NCBI GenBank assembly: GCA_044227325.1
Contig: JBGAFI010000002.1
Coordinates: forward strand, 186,001 to 250,000
DNA: 64,000 nucleotides
From: PFJX01 sp044227325
Lineage (GTDB): Bacteria > Pseudomonadota > Gammaproteobacteria > Burkholderiales > Thiobacillaceae
Reading direction: 5' to 3'
The notes beneath the pieces are model-generated. The model did no database searches and was not told the origin of the DNA. It saw only the letters and a list, made by a program, of their open reading frames with translations. Each line of letters begins with the position of its first letter. Within the stretch, counting starts at the first letter, position 1. Made by a program: the position numbers and the translations under genes. Below are positions 1 through 7,382 of the stretch, one piece after another.

Positions 1-1097
1 GTGAGCACCGAGAACTGGGCCAGCATCTCCATGGTGCCGGGGGCGCAGGGCGCTTCCGACAGGGAACTGTGGTGCAGCAGCTTCTGGTAGATCTTCACCT
101 CGTCGGACACGCGCAGGCAGTAGGGCACCTTGACGATGTAGATGCGGTCCAGGAAGGCTTCGTTGTTCTTGTTGTTGCGGAAGGCGGTCCACTCGGATTC
201 GTTGCTGTGGGCCAGCACCACGCCGTCGAAGGGAATGGCGCCGAAGCCCTCGGTGCCCTTGTAGTTGCCCTCCTGGGTGGCGGTCAGCAGGGGGTGCAGC
301 ACCTTGATGGGCGCCTTGAACATCTCGACGAATTCCAGCAGGCCCTGGTTGGCCAGGCTCAGGCCGCCGGAGTAGCTGTAGGCGTCCGGATCGTCCTGGG
401 AGAATTTCTCCAGTTTGCGGATGTCCACCTTGCCCACCAGGGAGGAGATGTCCTGGTTGTTCTCGTCGCCCGGCTCGGTCTTGGAGATGCCCAGTTGCCC
501 CAGCACGGAGGGCCAGCGCTTGACCACGCGGAACTTGGTGATGTCGCCGTTGAACTCGTGCAGGCGCTTCACCGCCCAGGGCGACAGCACCTTGCCCAGG
601 TAGCGGCGCGGGATGCCGTATTCCTTCTCCAGGATGTCGCCGTCCTCGTCCACGGAGAACAGGGACAGGGGCGAATCGTTCACCGGCGAGCCCTTGATCG
701 CGTAGAAGGGGGCTTTCTCCATGAGGTGCTTGAGCTTCTCGGCCAGGGAGGACTTGCCGCCGCCGACCGGGCCGAGCAGATAGAGGATCTGTTTCTTTTC
801 TTCCAGGCCCTGGGCCGCGTGGCGGAAGTAGGACACGATCTGCTCGATGGTCTCCTCCATGCCGTAGAAGTCCTTGAAGGCGGGATAGACCTTGATGACC
901 TTGTTGGAGAAGATGCGGGACAGGCGCGCGTCCTGCCGGGTGTCCACCAGTTCCGCCTCGCCGATGGCGGCCAGCATGCGCTCGGAGGAACTGGCGTAGG
1001 CGATGCGGTCCTTCTTGCAGATGTCCAGGAATTCCTCCAGGGAATATTCCTCTTCCACCCGCCGGTATCGTTCGATGTACTGGTTGAACAAGCTCAT
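1..1097 (-). CDS. prkA: PrkA-family serine protein kinase, C-terminus cut by window edge
   Basis: Reading leftward from the ATG at 1097, about 365 codons are open to the window edge; the C-terminal kinase part lies outside. The product starts MSLFNQYIERYRRVEEEY and carries a Walker A loop GPVGGGKSS at about residues 109-117, in the AAA+-like N-terminal domain typical of PrkA/YeaG proteins (about 640 residues). These cytoplasmic kinases are known from nutrient and nitrogen stress responses, usually beside yeaH- and spoVR-like genes, which would lie beyond the left edge. The start is supported by AAGGAGA five bases upstream. A sigma-54-like promoter lies about 115 bases upstream of the start codon. 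The family call is firm; the substrate is unknown. Confidence 0.93.
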   Translation of the reverse strand, partial: MSLFNQYIERYRRVEEEYSLEEFLDICKKDRIAYASSSERMLAAIGEAELVDTRQDARLSRIFSNKVIKVYPAFKDFYGMEETIEQIVSYFRHAAQGLEEKKQILYLLGPVGGGKSSLAEKLKHLMEKAPFYAIKGSPVNDSPLSLFSVDEDGDILEKEYGIPRRYLGKVLSPWAVKRLHEFNGDITKFRVVKRWPSVLGQLGISKTEPGDENNQDISSLVGKVDIRKLEKFSQDDPDAYSYSGGLSLANQGLLEFVEMFKAPIKVLHPLLTATQEGNYKGTEGFGAIPFDGVVLAHSNESEWTAFRNNKNNEAFLDRIYIVKVPYCLRVSDEVKIYQKLLHHSSLSEAPCAPGTMEMLAQFSVL

Positions 1098-1211
1098 GGC
1101 TGTCTCCTTGTAGATGATCGAATAGGTCCTGTTAGAGCTATAGCAATGCGCATGCCATAGGGAAGGTTGACCGGTTTCGACCCGATTGGGTTCGCTTGGT
1201 GCCCATGCACG

Positions 1212-1226
1212 GCAATTCGTGAGCCA
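1212..1226 (-). promoter_or_regulatory. Candidate sigma-54 (-24/-12) promoter of prkA
   Basis: On the minus strand the sequence reads TGGCTC-ACGAA-TTGC, compared with the sigma-54 consensus TGGCAC-N5-TTGC. The invariant GG and GC are exactly ten bases apart. Transcription would begin near 1200, giving a leader of about 100 bases before prkA. The E. coli homologue yeaG is known to be sigma-54 dependent, which makes this single-mismatch site believable. Confidence 0.55.
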
Positions 1227-1235
1227 TGCTGGTTC

Positions 1236-1267
1236 ATGGTGCGCCAATTGGCACTGAAATGGTGCGC
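1236..1267. repeat. 9-bp direct repeat around a 10-bp palindrome (possible enhancer-protein site)
   Basis: ATGGTGCGC occurs at 1236-1244 and again at 1259-1267, and the perfect palindrome GCCAATTGGC lies at 1242-1251. On the minus strand this sits just upstream of the sigma-54-like element, a place where an activator could bind. The repeat is seen directly; the function is inferred. Confidence 0.4.
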
Positions 1268-1313
1268 TATTTATCGGGCCTGCCGATATCCCATCGCTAT
1301 CGACAGCCTGTCT

Positions 1314-2225
1314 TCAGGGTTCCGAGCCCGGATTCCATAACCAAGCCGCACCACGAACGCCGCTGGAATCCCCATGAAAGGGCGCGACCAGGCGCGTCGC
1401 GACATGATCCGAAAAAACATACCGGCCCCAGCGCTTGGGCACGTTCTCATAAAGCCGCGCGATGTTGGAGAGGCCGCCGCCGAGCACGACGACGTCCGGG
1501 TCGAGCACGTTGATGACCTGGGCCAGGCCGCGGGCGAGGCGATCCTCGTAGCGCGCCATGGCGGTCTGGCAGTCCGCGTCGTCCCGTTGCGCGCCCGCGG
1601 CGATGGCCGCGGCCGGCAGGTTCTTGCCGGTGGCGGCAAGAAAGTCCCGCGCCAGGCCGGGGCCGGATAGCCAGGTTTCCAGGCAACCGTGCTTGCCGCA
1701 GTAGCAGGCGGGGCCGGGACGCTCGTCGTCGCGCGGCCAGGGCAGGGGGTTGTGGCCCCACTCGCCGGCGATGGCGTTGGCGCCGGTGAGGGCCCGGCCG
1801 CGCACCACCACGCCGGCGCCGCAACCGGTGCCGATGATCACGCCGAACACCACTTCCGCGCCCGCCGCCGCGCCGTCCACCGCCTCCGACAGGGCGAAGC
1901 AGTTGGCGTCGTTGGCCAGGCGCACCTCCCTTTGCAGCCGGGTTTGCAAATCACGCCTGAACGGCTGGCCGATGAGGCAGGTGGAATTCGCGTTCTTGAT
2001 CAGGCCGGTGACGCGGGATTCGGCGCCGGGCATGCCGATGCCCACGCTGCCCCGCGCGCCCAGTTCGCGTTCCGCCGCTTCGATCAGGTCCGCCACCGCG
2101 GCCAACGTGGCCTGGTAGTCGCCCTGGGGCGTGGGCGCGCGCCGGCGCAGCATCTCCTTGCCGGATTCATCGAATGCCGCGATTTCGATCTTGCTGCCGC
2201 CCAGGTCGATGCCCAGTCTCAACAT
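1314..2225 (-). CDS. mak: ROK-family fructokinase (Mak-like)
   Basis: A 303-residue ROK sugar kinase that phosphorylates a free hexose, most likely fructose, to the 6-phosphate in the cytoplasm. It opens with the ATP-binding motif GIDLGGSK (residues 5-12), has the catalytic Asp in LANDAN (Asp106), and has the ROK zinc site His158 plus CYCGKHGCLE (174-183). Stretches such as LQREVRLANDAN and HGDSSGVRGAAWLW match what I recall of E. coli Mak closely, which favours fructokinase over glucokinase or N-acetylglucosamine kinase. The ATG at 2225 is preceded by GAGGAGA. It is transcribed alone, toward prkA's upstream region, and its length is normal for the family. Confidence 0.88.
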   Translation of the reverse strand: MLRLGIDLGGSKIEIAAFDESGKEMLRRRAPTPQGDYQATLAAVADLIEAAERELGARGSVGIGMPGAESRVTGLIKNANSTCLIGQPFRRDLQTRLQREVRLANDANCFALSEAVDGAAAGAEVVFGVIIGTGCGAGVVVRGRALTGANAIAGEWGHNPLPWPRDDERPGPACYCGKHGCLETWLSGPGLARDFLAATGKNLPAAAIAAGAQRDDADCQTAMARYEDRLARGLAQVINVLDPDVVVLGGGLSNIARLYENVPKRWGRYVFSDHVATRLVAPFHGDSSGVRGAAWLWNPGSEP

Positions 2226-2320
2226 GGTGTTCTCCTCGCTATCGCAAAGATTCTATTGGCTTTCGAGGGGGCTGGGCCGGTGGTATCCTGCCCGGTCTAC
2301 CGCACTGCAACGTAAAGCCG

Positions 2321-2740
2321 ATGACTACCCCTTCCCCCCGTACCAATGTCGAACAACTGCTCGTGGAAATGGAGCAGGGCCTCCTCGATCCGGAGGCCTT
2401 CGCCCGGCGCCTGATCGATATGGAAGTCTTCATGCCGGTGAAGGACGACAAGCACCAGATCATCGGCTTCCAGACCAGCACTCTGGCCGATCCTCTGGTT
2501 CTGGAGGACGAGGAGGGCAACCGGGTGCTGATCACCTTCTCCTCGCCGGAACGCTCCAAGGCTTTTCTGGCCGAGTTCCCCGGATTCAGCGGCGGCATCC
2601 TCTCCCAGATGTCCTGGATCGTGCGCCGCATGGGCGAGAACATGGGACTGTCCATCAACCCGGGCGACGATCTGGGCTTCGACTTCGACCCGGACATGGT
2701 CGCCATGCTCGCTTCCCTGCTGCCGGAGGAGGACCAGTAA
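2321..2740 (+). CDS. SseB-family protein
   Basis: A 139-residue protein resembling the SseB N-terminal domain: the segment LIDMEVFMPVKDDK, followed by a beta-rich region with FSSPERSKAFLAEFP, is typical. SseB-like proteins are small cytoplasmic proteins of unclear biochemical role in most bacteria. I chose the ATG at 2321 because the SseB-like homology begins soon after it; an in-frame start further upstream would add unrelated residues and overlap the mak promoter. No strong ribosome-binding site is visible. The stop codon overlaps the start of the next gene by one base (TAATG), so the two are almost certainly co-translated. It contains no catalytic motif I can name. Confidence 0.65.
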   Translation: MTTPSPRTNVEQLLVEMEQGLLDPEAFARRLIDMEVFMPVKDDKHQIIGFQTSTLADPLVLEDEEGNRVLITFSSPERSKAFLAEFPGFSGGILSQMSWIVRRMGENMGLSINPGDDLGFDFDPDMVAMLASLLPEEDQ

Positions 2741-3273
2741 TGGCGACGCGCAAGGTGGGCGAGGTCTTCGACCCGGCCTACAACCGCTATGACGAAGGTT
2801 CCCGCTATGCCTACGCGGGGGAGGGGCACGAGTTGGTGTTGTTCTGGAACGGCCCGACCGCGGCCGAGGTCGAGGGCTTCCGCGTCCAGCCCATGGAAAC
2901 TGGCCTGTTCACCCACGGCCCGGCGGCCTTCCTGCTCTACAAGATCGAGAGCGTGTGCGAGTGGTCCGACGTGGCCTTCAACATCCATCTCGTGCCGGAA
3001 GCGGAACGGGAACTGCCCAAGGAAGAGCCCGGCGACCGGGCGCGCCTGCGCCTCACTTTGGTGGACGCGGAGGACGGCGTGATCCGCGCGAAACGCATCG
3101 TCTCCCTGGACAAGGTCATGACCCAGGCCCTGAAGCACACCATGGCGGAACAGGCCGCCGCGCCTTTCAACCGCCTTGTCTACGAGGGCACCGTGCAGGA
3201 GGTTTACGGGCGCTACGCGGACAGCGACGCCCTCGCGGCGGTGGCGGAAGTGCTGGAACCGGCCCTGGGGTGA
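2740..3273 (+). CDS. Conserved hypothetical protein coupled to SseB-like gene
   Basis: A 177-residue protein without signal peptide or membrane segment that I cannot assign to a named family. It begins MATRKVGEVFDPAYNRYDEG, is rich in acidic and aromatic residues, and appears to alternate beta strands and short helices. Its ATG overlaps the stop of the SseB-like gene by one base, and the next gene starts five bases after its stop, so it sits in the middle of a three-gene unit ending with a GlcD-like oxidase. Clean GC3-rich codon use in this frame supports that it is expressed. No function is proposed. Confidence 0.75.
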   Translation: MATRKVGEVFDPAYNRYDEGSRYAYAGEGHELVLFWNGPTAAEVEGFRVQPMETGLFTHGPAAFLLYKIESVCEWSDVAFNIHLVPEAERELPKEEPGDRARLRLTLVDAEDGVIRAKRIVSLDKVMTQALKHTMAEQAAAPFNRLVYEGTVQEVYGRYADSDALAAVAEVLEPALG

Positions 3274-3278
3274 ACGCG

Positions 3279-4667
3279 ATGCTTTCCCCGGAAAGCCAGT
3301 CCGAGTTGCTGGCATTGCTTGGCCCTGAACGGGCCTTTTTCGACGAAGCGACGCGGGCGCTCTACGCCAGCGACGAGACGCCGCGTTCCTGCCCGCCCGA
3401 GGCGGTGCTGTTTCCCACCAGCCACGCCGACGCGGCCGCCCTGGTCGCCCTGGCGAACCGGCACGGCTTCGCTTTGGTGGCGCGCGGCGCCGGTTCCGGC
3501 AACGTGGGCGGCGCCCTGCCCGCGCCCGGCTCGGTCGTGGTGAGTTTCGAGTGCATGAACCGGGTACTCGAATTCGATCCGTCCAACCGCCTCATGGTGG
3601 TGCAGCCCGGTGTGGTCACCGACGACATCGACGCCCTGGCCGCGACGGCCGGCCTCATGTACGCCCCCGATCCCGGCTCCGGCGCCTATTGCCGCATCGG
3701 CGGCAACCTGGCCATGAACGCCGCCGGGCCCCGCTGCGTGAAATACGGCGCGACCCGCGACCATGTGCTGGGCCTGCGCGCCGTCGCCGGCAACGGCCGC
3801 GAGCTGCGCGTGGGCGGCCGCACCAGCAAGTACGCCACCGCCTACGACCTGTCCCGTTTGCTGGTGGGTTCGGAAGGCACCCTGGCCCTGATCACCGAGG
3901 CCACGTTGAAGCTGGTGCCGGCGCCGGAAACCGTGGCGACCCTGCGCGTCTGCTACTCGGACAACGCCGCCGCCTGCGCCGCCGTGGTGCGCATCATGGC
4001 CCAGCCGGTGGTGCCCTGCGCCCTGGAATTCATGGATAGCCGTTCGATCGAGGCGATCCGCGAATACGGCGGCGCCGAGGGCCTGCCGGAAGGCACCCGC
4101 GCCGTGCTCATGGTGGAAGCGGACGGCGACCACGACGACGTGCCGCGCCAGATCGCCGTGCTGGAAAAGGCCCTGGCCGGCGCCGGCCTGCTGGAGATCC
4201 AGAGCGGTTTCGCCGCGGACGACATCAAGAATCTGTGGACCGCGCGCAAGTCCCTGTCCCACGCGGTGAAGAAGGTCGCGCCGCTAAAGATCAACGAGGA
4301 CGTGGTGGTACCGGTGGCGCGCCTGGCCAATCTGGTCAACGCCATCGACGCCCTGGGCCATCATCACCGGGTGCCCATCGTCAGCTTCGGCCACGCCGGC
4401 AACGGCAACCTGCACGTGAATCTCATGGTGCATCCCGACGATGCCGACGAGATGGCGCGCGCCCGCGCCTGCCGGGACGCCCTGGTGGAAGCGGTGCTGG
4501 GCCTGGGCGGCAGCCTGTCCGGCGAGCACGGCATCGGTTCCGAGAAGCGCCGCTACGTGGGCCGGGAACTGGACGCCGACACCCTGGCCATGATGCGGGA
4601 GGTGAAGCGCCTGTTCGACCCGAACGGCATCCTCAACCCCGGCAAGAAGCTGCCGGACGAAGACTGA
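3279..4667 (+). CDS. FAD-linked 2-hydroxyacid oxidase/dehydrogenase, GlcD/D-lactate dehydrogenase type
   Basis: A 462-residue VAO/PCMH-family flavoenzyme. The N-terminal FAD-binding half includes ARGAGSGNVGGALPAPGSVV and the PDPGSG...GGNLAMNAAGPRCVKYG region. The C-terminal FAD-oxidase half includes FGHAGNGNLHVNLM and GEHGIGSEKRRY, ending with FDPNGILNPGK. Enzymes of this family oxidise glycolate, D-lactate or D-2-hydroxyglutarate; the sequence alone does not decide the substrate, and no GlcE or GlcF subunit is next to it. The ATG at 3279 fits the homology; a GTG at 3270 is an alternative start. A DMT transporter follows 16 bases downstream. Confidence 0.88.
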   Translation: MLSPESQSELLALLGPERAFFDEATRALYASDETPRSCPPEAVLFPTSHADAAALVALANRHGFALVARGAGSGNVGGALPAPGSVVVSFECMNRVLEFDPSNRLMVVQPGVVTDDIDALAATAGLMYAPDPGSGAYCRIGGNLAMNAAGPRCVKYGATRDHVLGLRAVAGNGRELRVGGRTSKYATAYDLSRLLVGSEGTLALITEATLKLVPAPETVATLRVCYSDNAAACAAVVRIMAQPVVPCALEFMDSRSIEAIREYGGAEGLPEGTRAVLMVEADGDHDDVPRQIAVLEKALAGAGLLEIQSGFAADDIKNLWTARKSLSHAVKKVAPLKINEDVVVPVARLANLVNAIDALGHHHRVPIVSFGHAGNGNLHVNLMVHPDDADEMARARACRDALVEAVLGLGGSLSGEHGIGSEKRRYVGRELDADTLAMMREVKRLFDPNGILNPGKKLPDED

Positions 4668-4683
4668 TTCTCCCGGGGGCGCC

Positions 4684-5559
4684 ATGCACTGGTTCCCCCT
4701 GGCCCTGATCTGCGCCCTCAGTCTGGCGCTGGCCGACACGGCCACCAAGAAGTGGCTCGCGGACCGTTCCGCCGTCGAACTCACCCTGATCCGCTTCGGC
4801 TTGCCCGTCGCGCCGCTGCTGACGTTGCTGGCCTTCCTGGGACTTCCCGCCGTGCCCTTCGAATTCTGGGCCTGGATCGCGGCGGCGATGCCGCTGGAAA
4901 TCCTCGCCATGCTGCTCTACATGCGCGCCATCCGCGGCAGTCCCTTGTCCGGGACGTTGCCTTACATGGCGTTCACCCCCGTGTTCACCGTCGCGACCGG
5001 CCAGATTCTTTTGGGAGAACGGGTGTCCGGCCAGGGCCTGATGGGGATCGTGTTGGTGGTCATGGGCGCGTGGGGGCTCAACCGGGCGCATGCCGGCCGG
5101 CATCCGGGCACCTGGTTGCGGCCGTTCCTGTCCATCGTTCGGGAACGGGGCTCGCGCCTCATGCTCGCGGTCGCGGCCCTCTACAGCGTGACGGCGGTGC
5201 TGGGCAAGGGCGCCCTCAGGCTGATGCCCGGCGCGGCGCTGGCCTTCGGCGCCTTGTATTTCTCGCTGCTGGGCGGATTGACGCTGGTGTTCTTCGGCCT
5301 GCGGCAGCCTGCCAGCGTGCTCCGCGCGTTCGGTTCGGGCCGCTTTGCCTGGCTGGTGGCGATGCTGATGACGGTCATGATCCTGACCCACTTTCTGGCG
5401 CTGGCCCAAGCGGAAACCGCTTACATGATCGCGGTGAAGCGCCTCTCCATCCTGTTCGGCATTGTTCTTGGCGCCTGGGTGTTCAAGGAGGCCCGGCTTT
5501 CCCAAAACTTGTTCGCCGGCGGCTTGATGGTCGTGGGGGTGGCGCTGATCGTCGGGTGA
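4684..5559 (+). CDS. EamA/DMT-family transporter
   Basis: A 291-residue inner-membrane protein with about ten hydrophobic helices arranged as two EamA-like halves (roughly residues 1-135 and 155-291), the hallmark of drug/metabolite transporters. The first half contains MRAIRGSPLSGTLPYMAFTP, a typical EamA segment, and the second ends with FKEARLSQNLFAGGLMVVG. The substrate is unknown. It follows the GlcD-like oxidase by 16 bases, so export of a related metabolite is possible but unproven. The C-terminus ends at an AT-rich intergenic region before the chemoreceptor gene. Confidence 0.85.
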   Translation: MHWFPLALICALSLALADTATKKWLADRSAVELTLIRFGLPVAPLLTLLAFLGLPAVPFEFWAWIAAAMPLEILAMLLYMRAIRGSPLSGTLPYMAFTPVFTVATGQILLGERVSGQGLMGIVLVVMGAWGLNRAHAGRHPGTWLRPFLSIVRERGSRLMLAVAALYSVTAVLGKGALRLMPGAALAFGALYFSLLGGLTLVFFGLRQPASVLRAFGSGRFAWLVAMLMTVMILTHFLALAQAETAYMIAVKRLSILFGIVLGAWVFKEARLSQNLFAGGLMVVGVALIVG

Positions 5560-5642
5560 CGACGACGGGAGTTTTTGAGCAATATCAAATCATTAGTACA
5601 TTTATATTAGGCATAAGATTAATAAAACCCCTCATGTTGCGA

Positions 5643-5670
5643 GGCAATGTGTCGTTACTGTCACATTGCC
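5643..5670. repeat. Perfect 9-bp inverted repeat upstream of chemoreceptor gene
   Basis: GGCAATGTG (5643-5651) and CACATTGCC (5662-5670) are exact reverse complements separated by ten bases. The repeat sits 30 bases before the chemoreceptor ATG, downstream of an AT-rich segment (about 5575-5640) that probably holds the promoter. It has no following T-run, so it looks more like an operator or a leader hairpin than a terminator. The ten-base spacing does not fit a Crp site (which would give eight between TGTG and CACA). Confidence 0.5.
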
Positions 5671-5699
5671 GGCTGGGCAATATCTTTCGGGGGATCAAT

Positions 5700-7340
5700 A
5701 TGATTGGGTTGATCAGATCGCTGCGGCTCAGGACTCGGCTCTACCTCATGCTCGCCAGCATGCTGCTGGGATTGGTGGCATTGGGGGCCTACTCGGTGTT
5801 CGAGCTCCGTCAGCACATGCTCGAGGAAAAACGTCTGGCGCTCCACTCGGTGGTCGATTCCGCCATCGGGGTGTTGGCGCATCAGCATGAACTGCAGACG
5901 GCGGGCAAGCTGACCCAGGATGAGGCGCGGAGCCAGGCCAAGGAAACCCTGCGCGGCCTGCGCTACGCGGGCGGCGAGTACTTCTGGATCAACGACATGA
6001 CGCCGCGCATGGTCATGCACCCGATCAAACCCGAAATGGAAGGCACGGATCTCACGGGGATCAAGGATCCGCTCGGGAAAGCCCTGTTCGTCGCCATGGT
6101 GGACATCGTGAAAAGCCAGGGCGAAGGCGATGTGGACTACTTCTGGCCGAAACCGGGCAAGACCGCTCCGGTGCCCAAGATTTCCTACGTCAAGGAGTTC
6201 AAGCCCTGGGGTTGGGTCGTGGGGAGCGGCATCTACATCGAGGACGTGGACGCGGCGTTCTGGGATGCGGCCACCAAGAGCATCGCCTTCGTGGTGGTGG
6301 CCGGCGTGTTGCTCGGCGTGCTCGGCCTCGCCATCAACCGCAGCGTGCAAGAGCAACTGGGTGGGGAGCCCGCCGACGCGGCGGAACAAGTCGAGCACTT
6401 CGCCAAAGGGGATTTGACGCAACCCATCCACACGTCCAGCAAACTGCCCGGCAATCTGCTTGGCGTGCTGGCCAAGATGCAGCAAAAGCTGAACGAGATC
6501 GTGCGCGACATTCACCAGGGCACCGAGCTGCTCTCGAAGGAATCGGGCGAACTCTCGGTGGCGGCGGGCGAGATCAGTCTCGCCTCGCGCAACCAGGCGG
6601 AATCGAGCGCCGCGACCGCCGCCTCGATCGAGGAACTGACGGTCAGCATCAACGAAGTCTCGGAAATCGCGCGCATGACCGAAGACAACTCGCGCAGCAC
6701 CGCCGACCTGGCCAACAAAGGCGCCGGCGTGGTGCGGGAAGCCGCGCGGGAAATCGAAAACATCGCCGTCTCGGTGAAAGACTCGGCGGAACGCATCCAC
6801 ACCCTGGTGGGGCGCTCCCAGGAGATCGGCACCATCACCAACGTCATCAAGGACATCGCCGACCAGACCAACCTGCTGGCGCTGAACGCCGCCATTGAAG
6901 CCGCGCGGGCTGGGGAACAGGGACGCGGCTTCGCCGTGGTCGCGGACGAAGTGCGCAAGCTGGCGGAGCGGACCACCCAGGCCACCACCGAGATCTCCCA
7001 GATGGTGAACGCCATCCAGGGCGACACGCGGGAAGCGGTGAACGCGATGGAAGGTGCCACGCCGAAGGTGCGGCTGGGGCAGGAACTGGCCCTGCAAGCG
7101 ACCGGCGTGCTGGACGAGATACAGCACCAGGCCGAGGACTCGCTGGCGAAGGCGCGGGACGTGGCGAACGCGACCAAGGAACAGGCGGTGACGGCGAACG
7201 GCATCGCCGGCCATGTGGAGAACATCGCCTCGATGACCGAGGAGACCAACGCCGCGACCGAGAGCAACGCGGAGGCCGCCCGGCAGTTGAGGGAACTGGC
7301 GGGGAAACTGCAATCCGCGGTGGCCTTCTTCAAGGTGTGA
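5700..7340 (+). CDS. Methyl-accepting chemotaxis protein with periplasmic Cache domain
   Basis: A 546-residue transmembrane chemoreceptor. Helix 1 is at about residues 13-32, followed by a periplasmic single-Cache domain with GGEYFWINDMTPRMVMHP and WGWVVGSGIYIEDVD, then helix 2 at about 195-215, a HAMP-like linker and a long coiled-coil signalling domain. Its hairpin tip ADQTNLLALNAAIEAARAG is the CheA/CheW contact region. sCache domains usually bind small organic acids. No C-terminal CheR/CheB tether is present. The start is the first ATG after an AT-rich leader with an inverted repeat, and a terminator follows directly. Confidence 0.93.
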   Translation: MIGLIRSLRLRTRLYLMLASMLLGLVALGAYSVFELRQHMLEEKRLALHSVVDSAIGVLAHQHELQTAGKLTQDEARSQAKETLRGLRYAGGEYFWINDMTPRMVMHPIKPEMEGTDLTGIKDPLGKALFVAMVDIVKSQGEGDVDYFWPKPGKTAPVPKISYVKEFKPWGWVVGSGIYIEDVDAAFWDAATKSIAFVVVAGVLLGVLGLAINRSVQEQLGGEPADAAEQVEHFAKGDLTQPIHTSSKLPGNLLGVLAKMQQKLNEIVRDIHQGTELLSKESGELSVAAGEISLASRNQAESSAATAASIEELTVSINEVSEIARMTEDNSRSTADLANKGAGVVREAAREIENIAVSVKDSAERIHTLVGRSQEIGTITNVIKDIADQTNLLALNAAIEAARAGEQGRGFAVVADEVRKLAERTTQATTEISQMVNAIQGDTREAVNAMEGATPKVRLGQELALQATGVLDEIQHQAEDSLAKARDVANATKEQAVTANGIAGHVENIASMTEETNAATESNAEAARQLRELAGKLQSAVAFFKV

Positions 7341-7346
7341 GCAAGG

Positions 7347-7370
7347 CGGCGCCAGACGGCGCCGTGTTTT
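7347..7370 (+). terminator. Rho-independent terminator after chemoreceptor gene
   Basis: CGGCGCC (7347-7353), loop AGAC, GGCGCCG (7358-7364), then TGTTTT. It lies between two converging genes, seven bases after the chemoreceptor stop. Confidence 0.8.
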
Positions 7371-7382
7371 ATGTCTCCGGGT

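Noticed and set aside
5643..5670. Crp-like site TGTG...CACA before the chemoreceptor
   Set aside because: There are ten bases between TGTG and CACA instead of eight, so it is recorded only as an inverted repeat.
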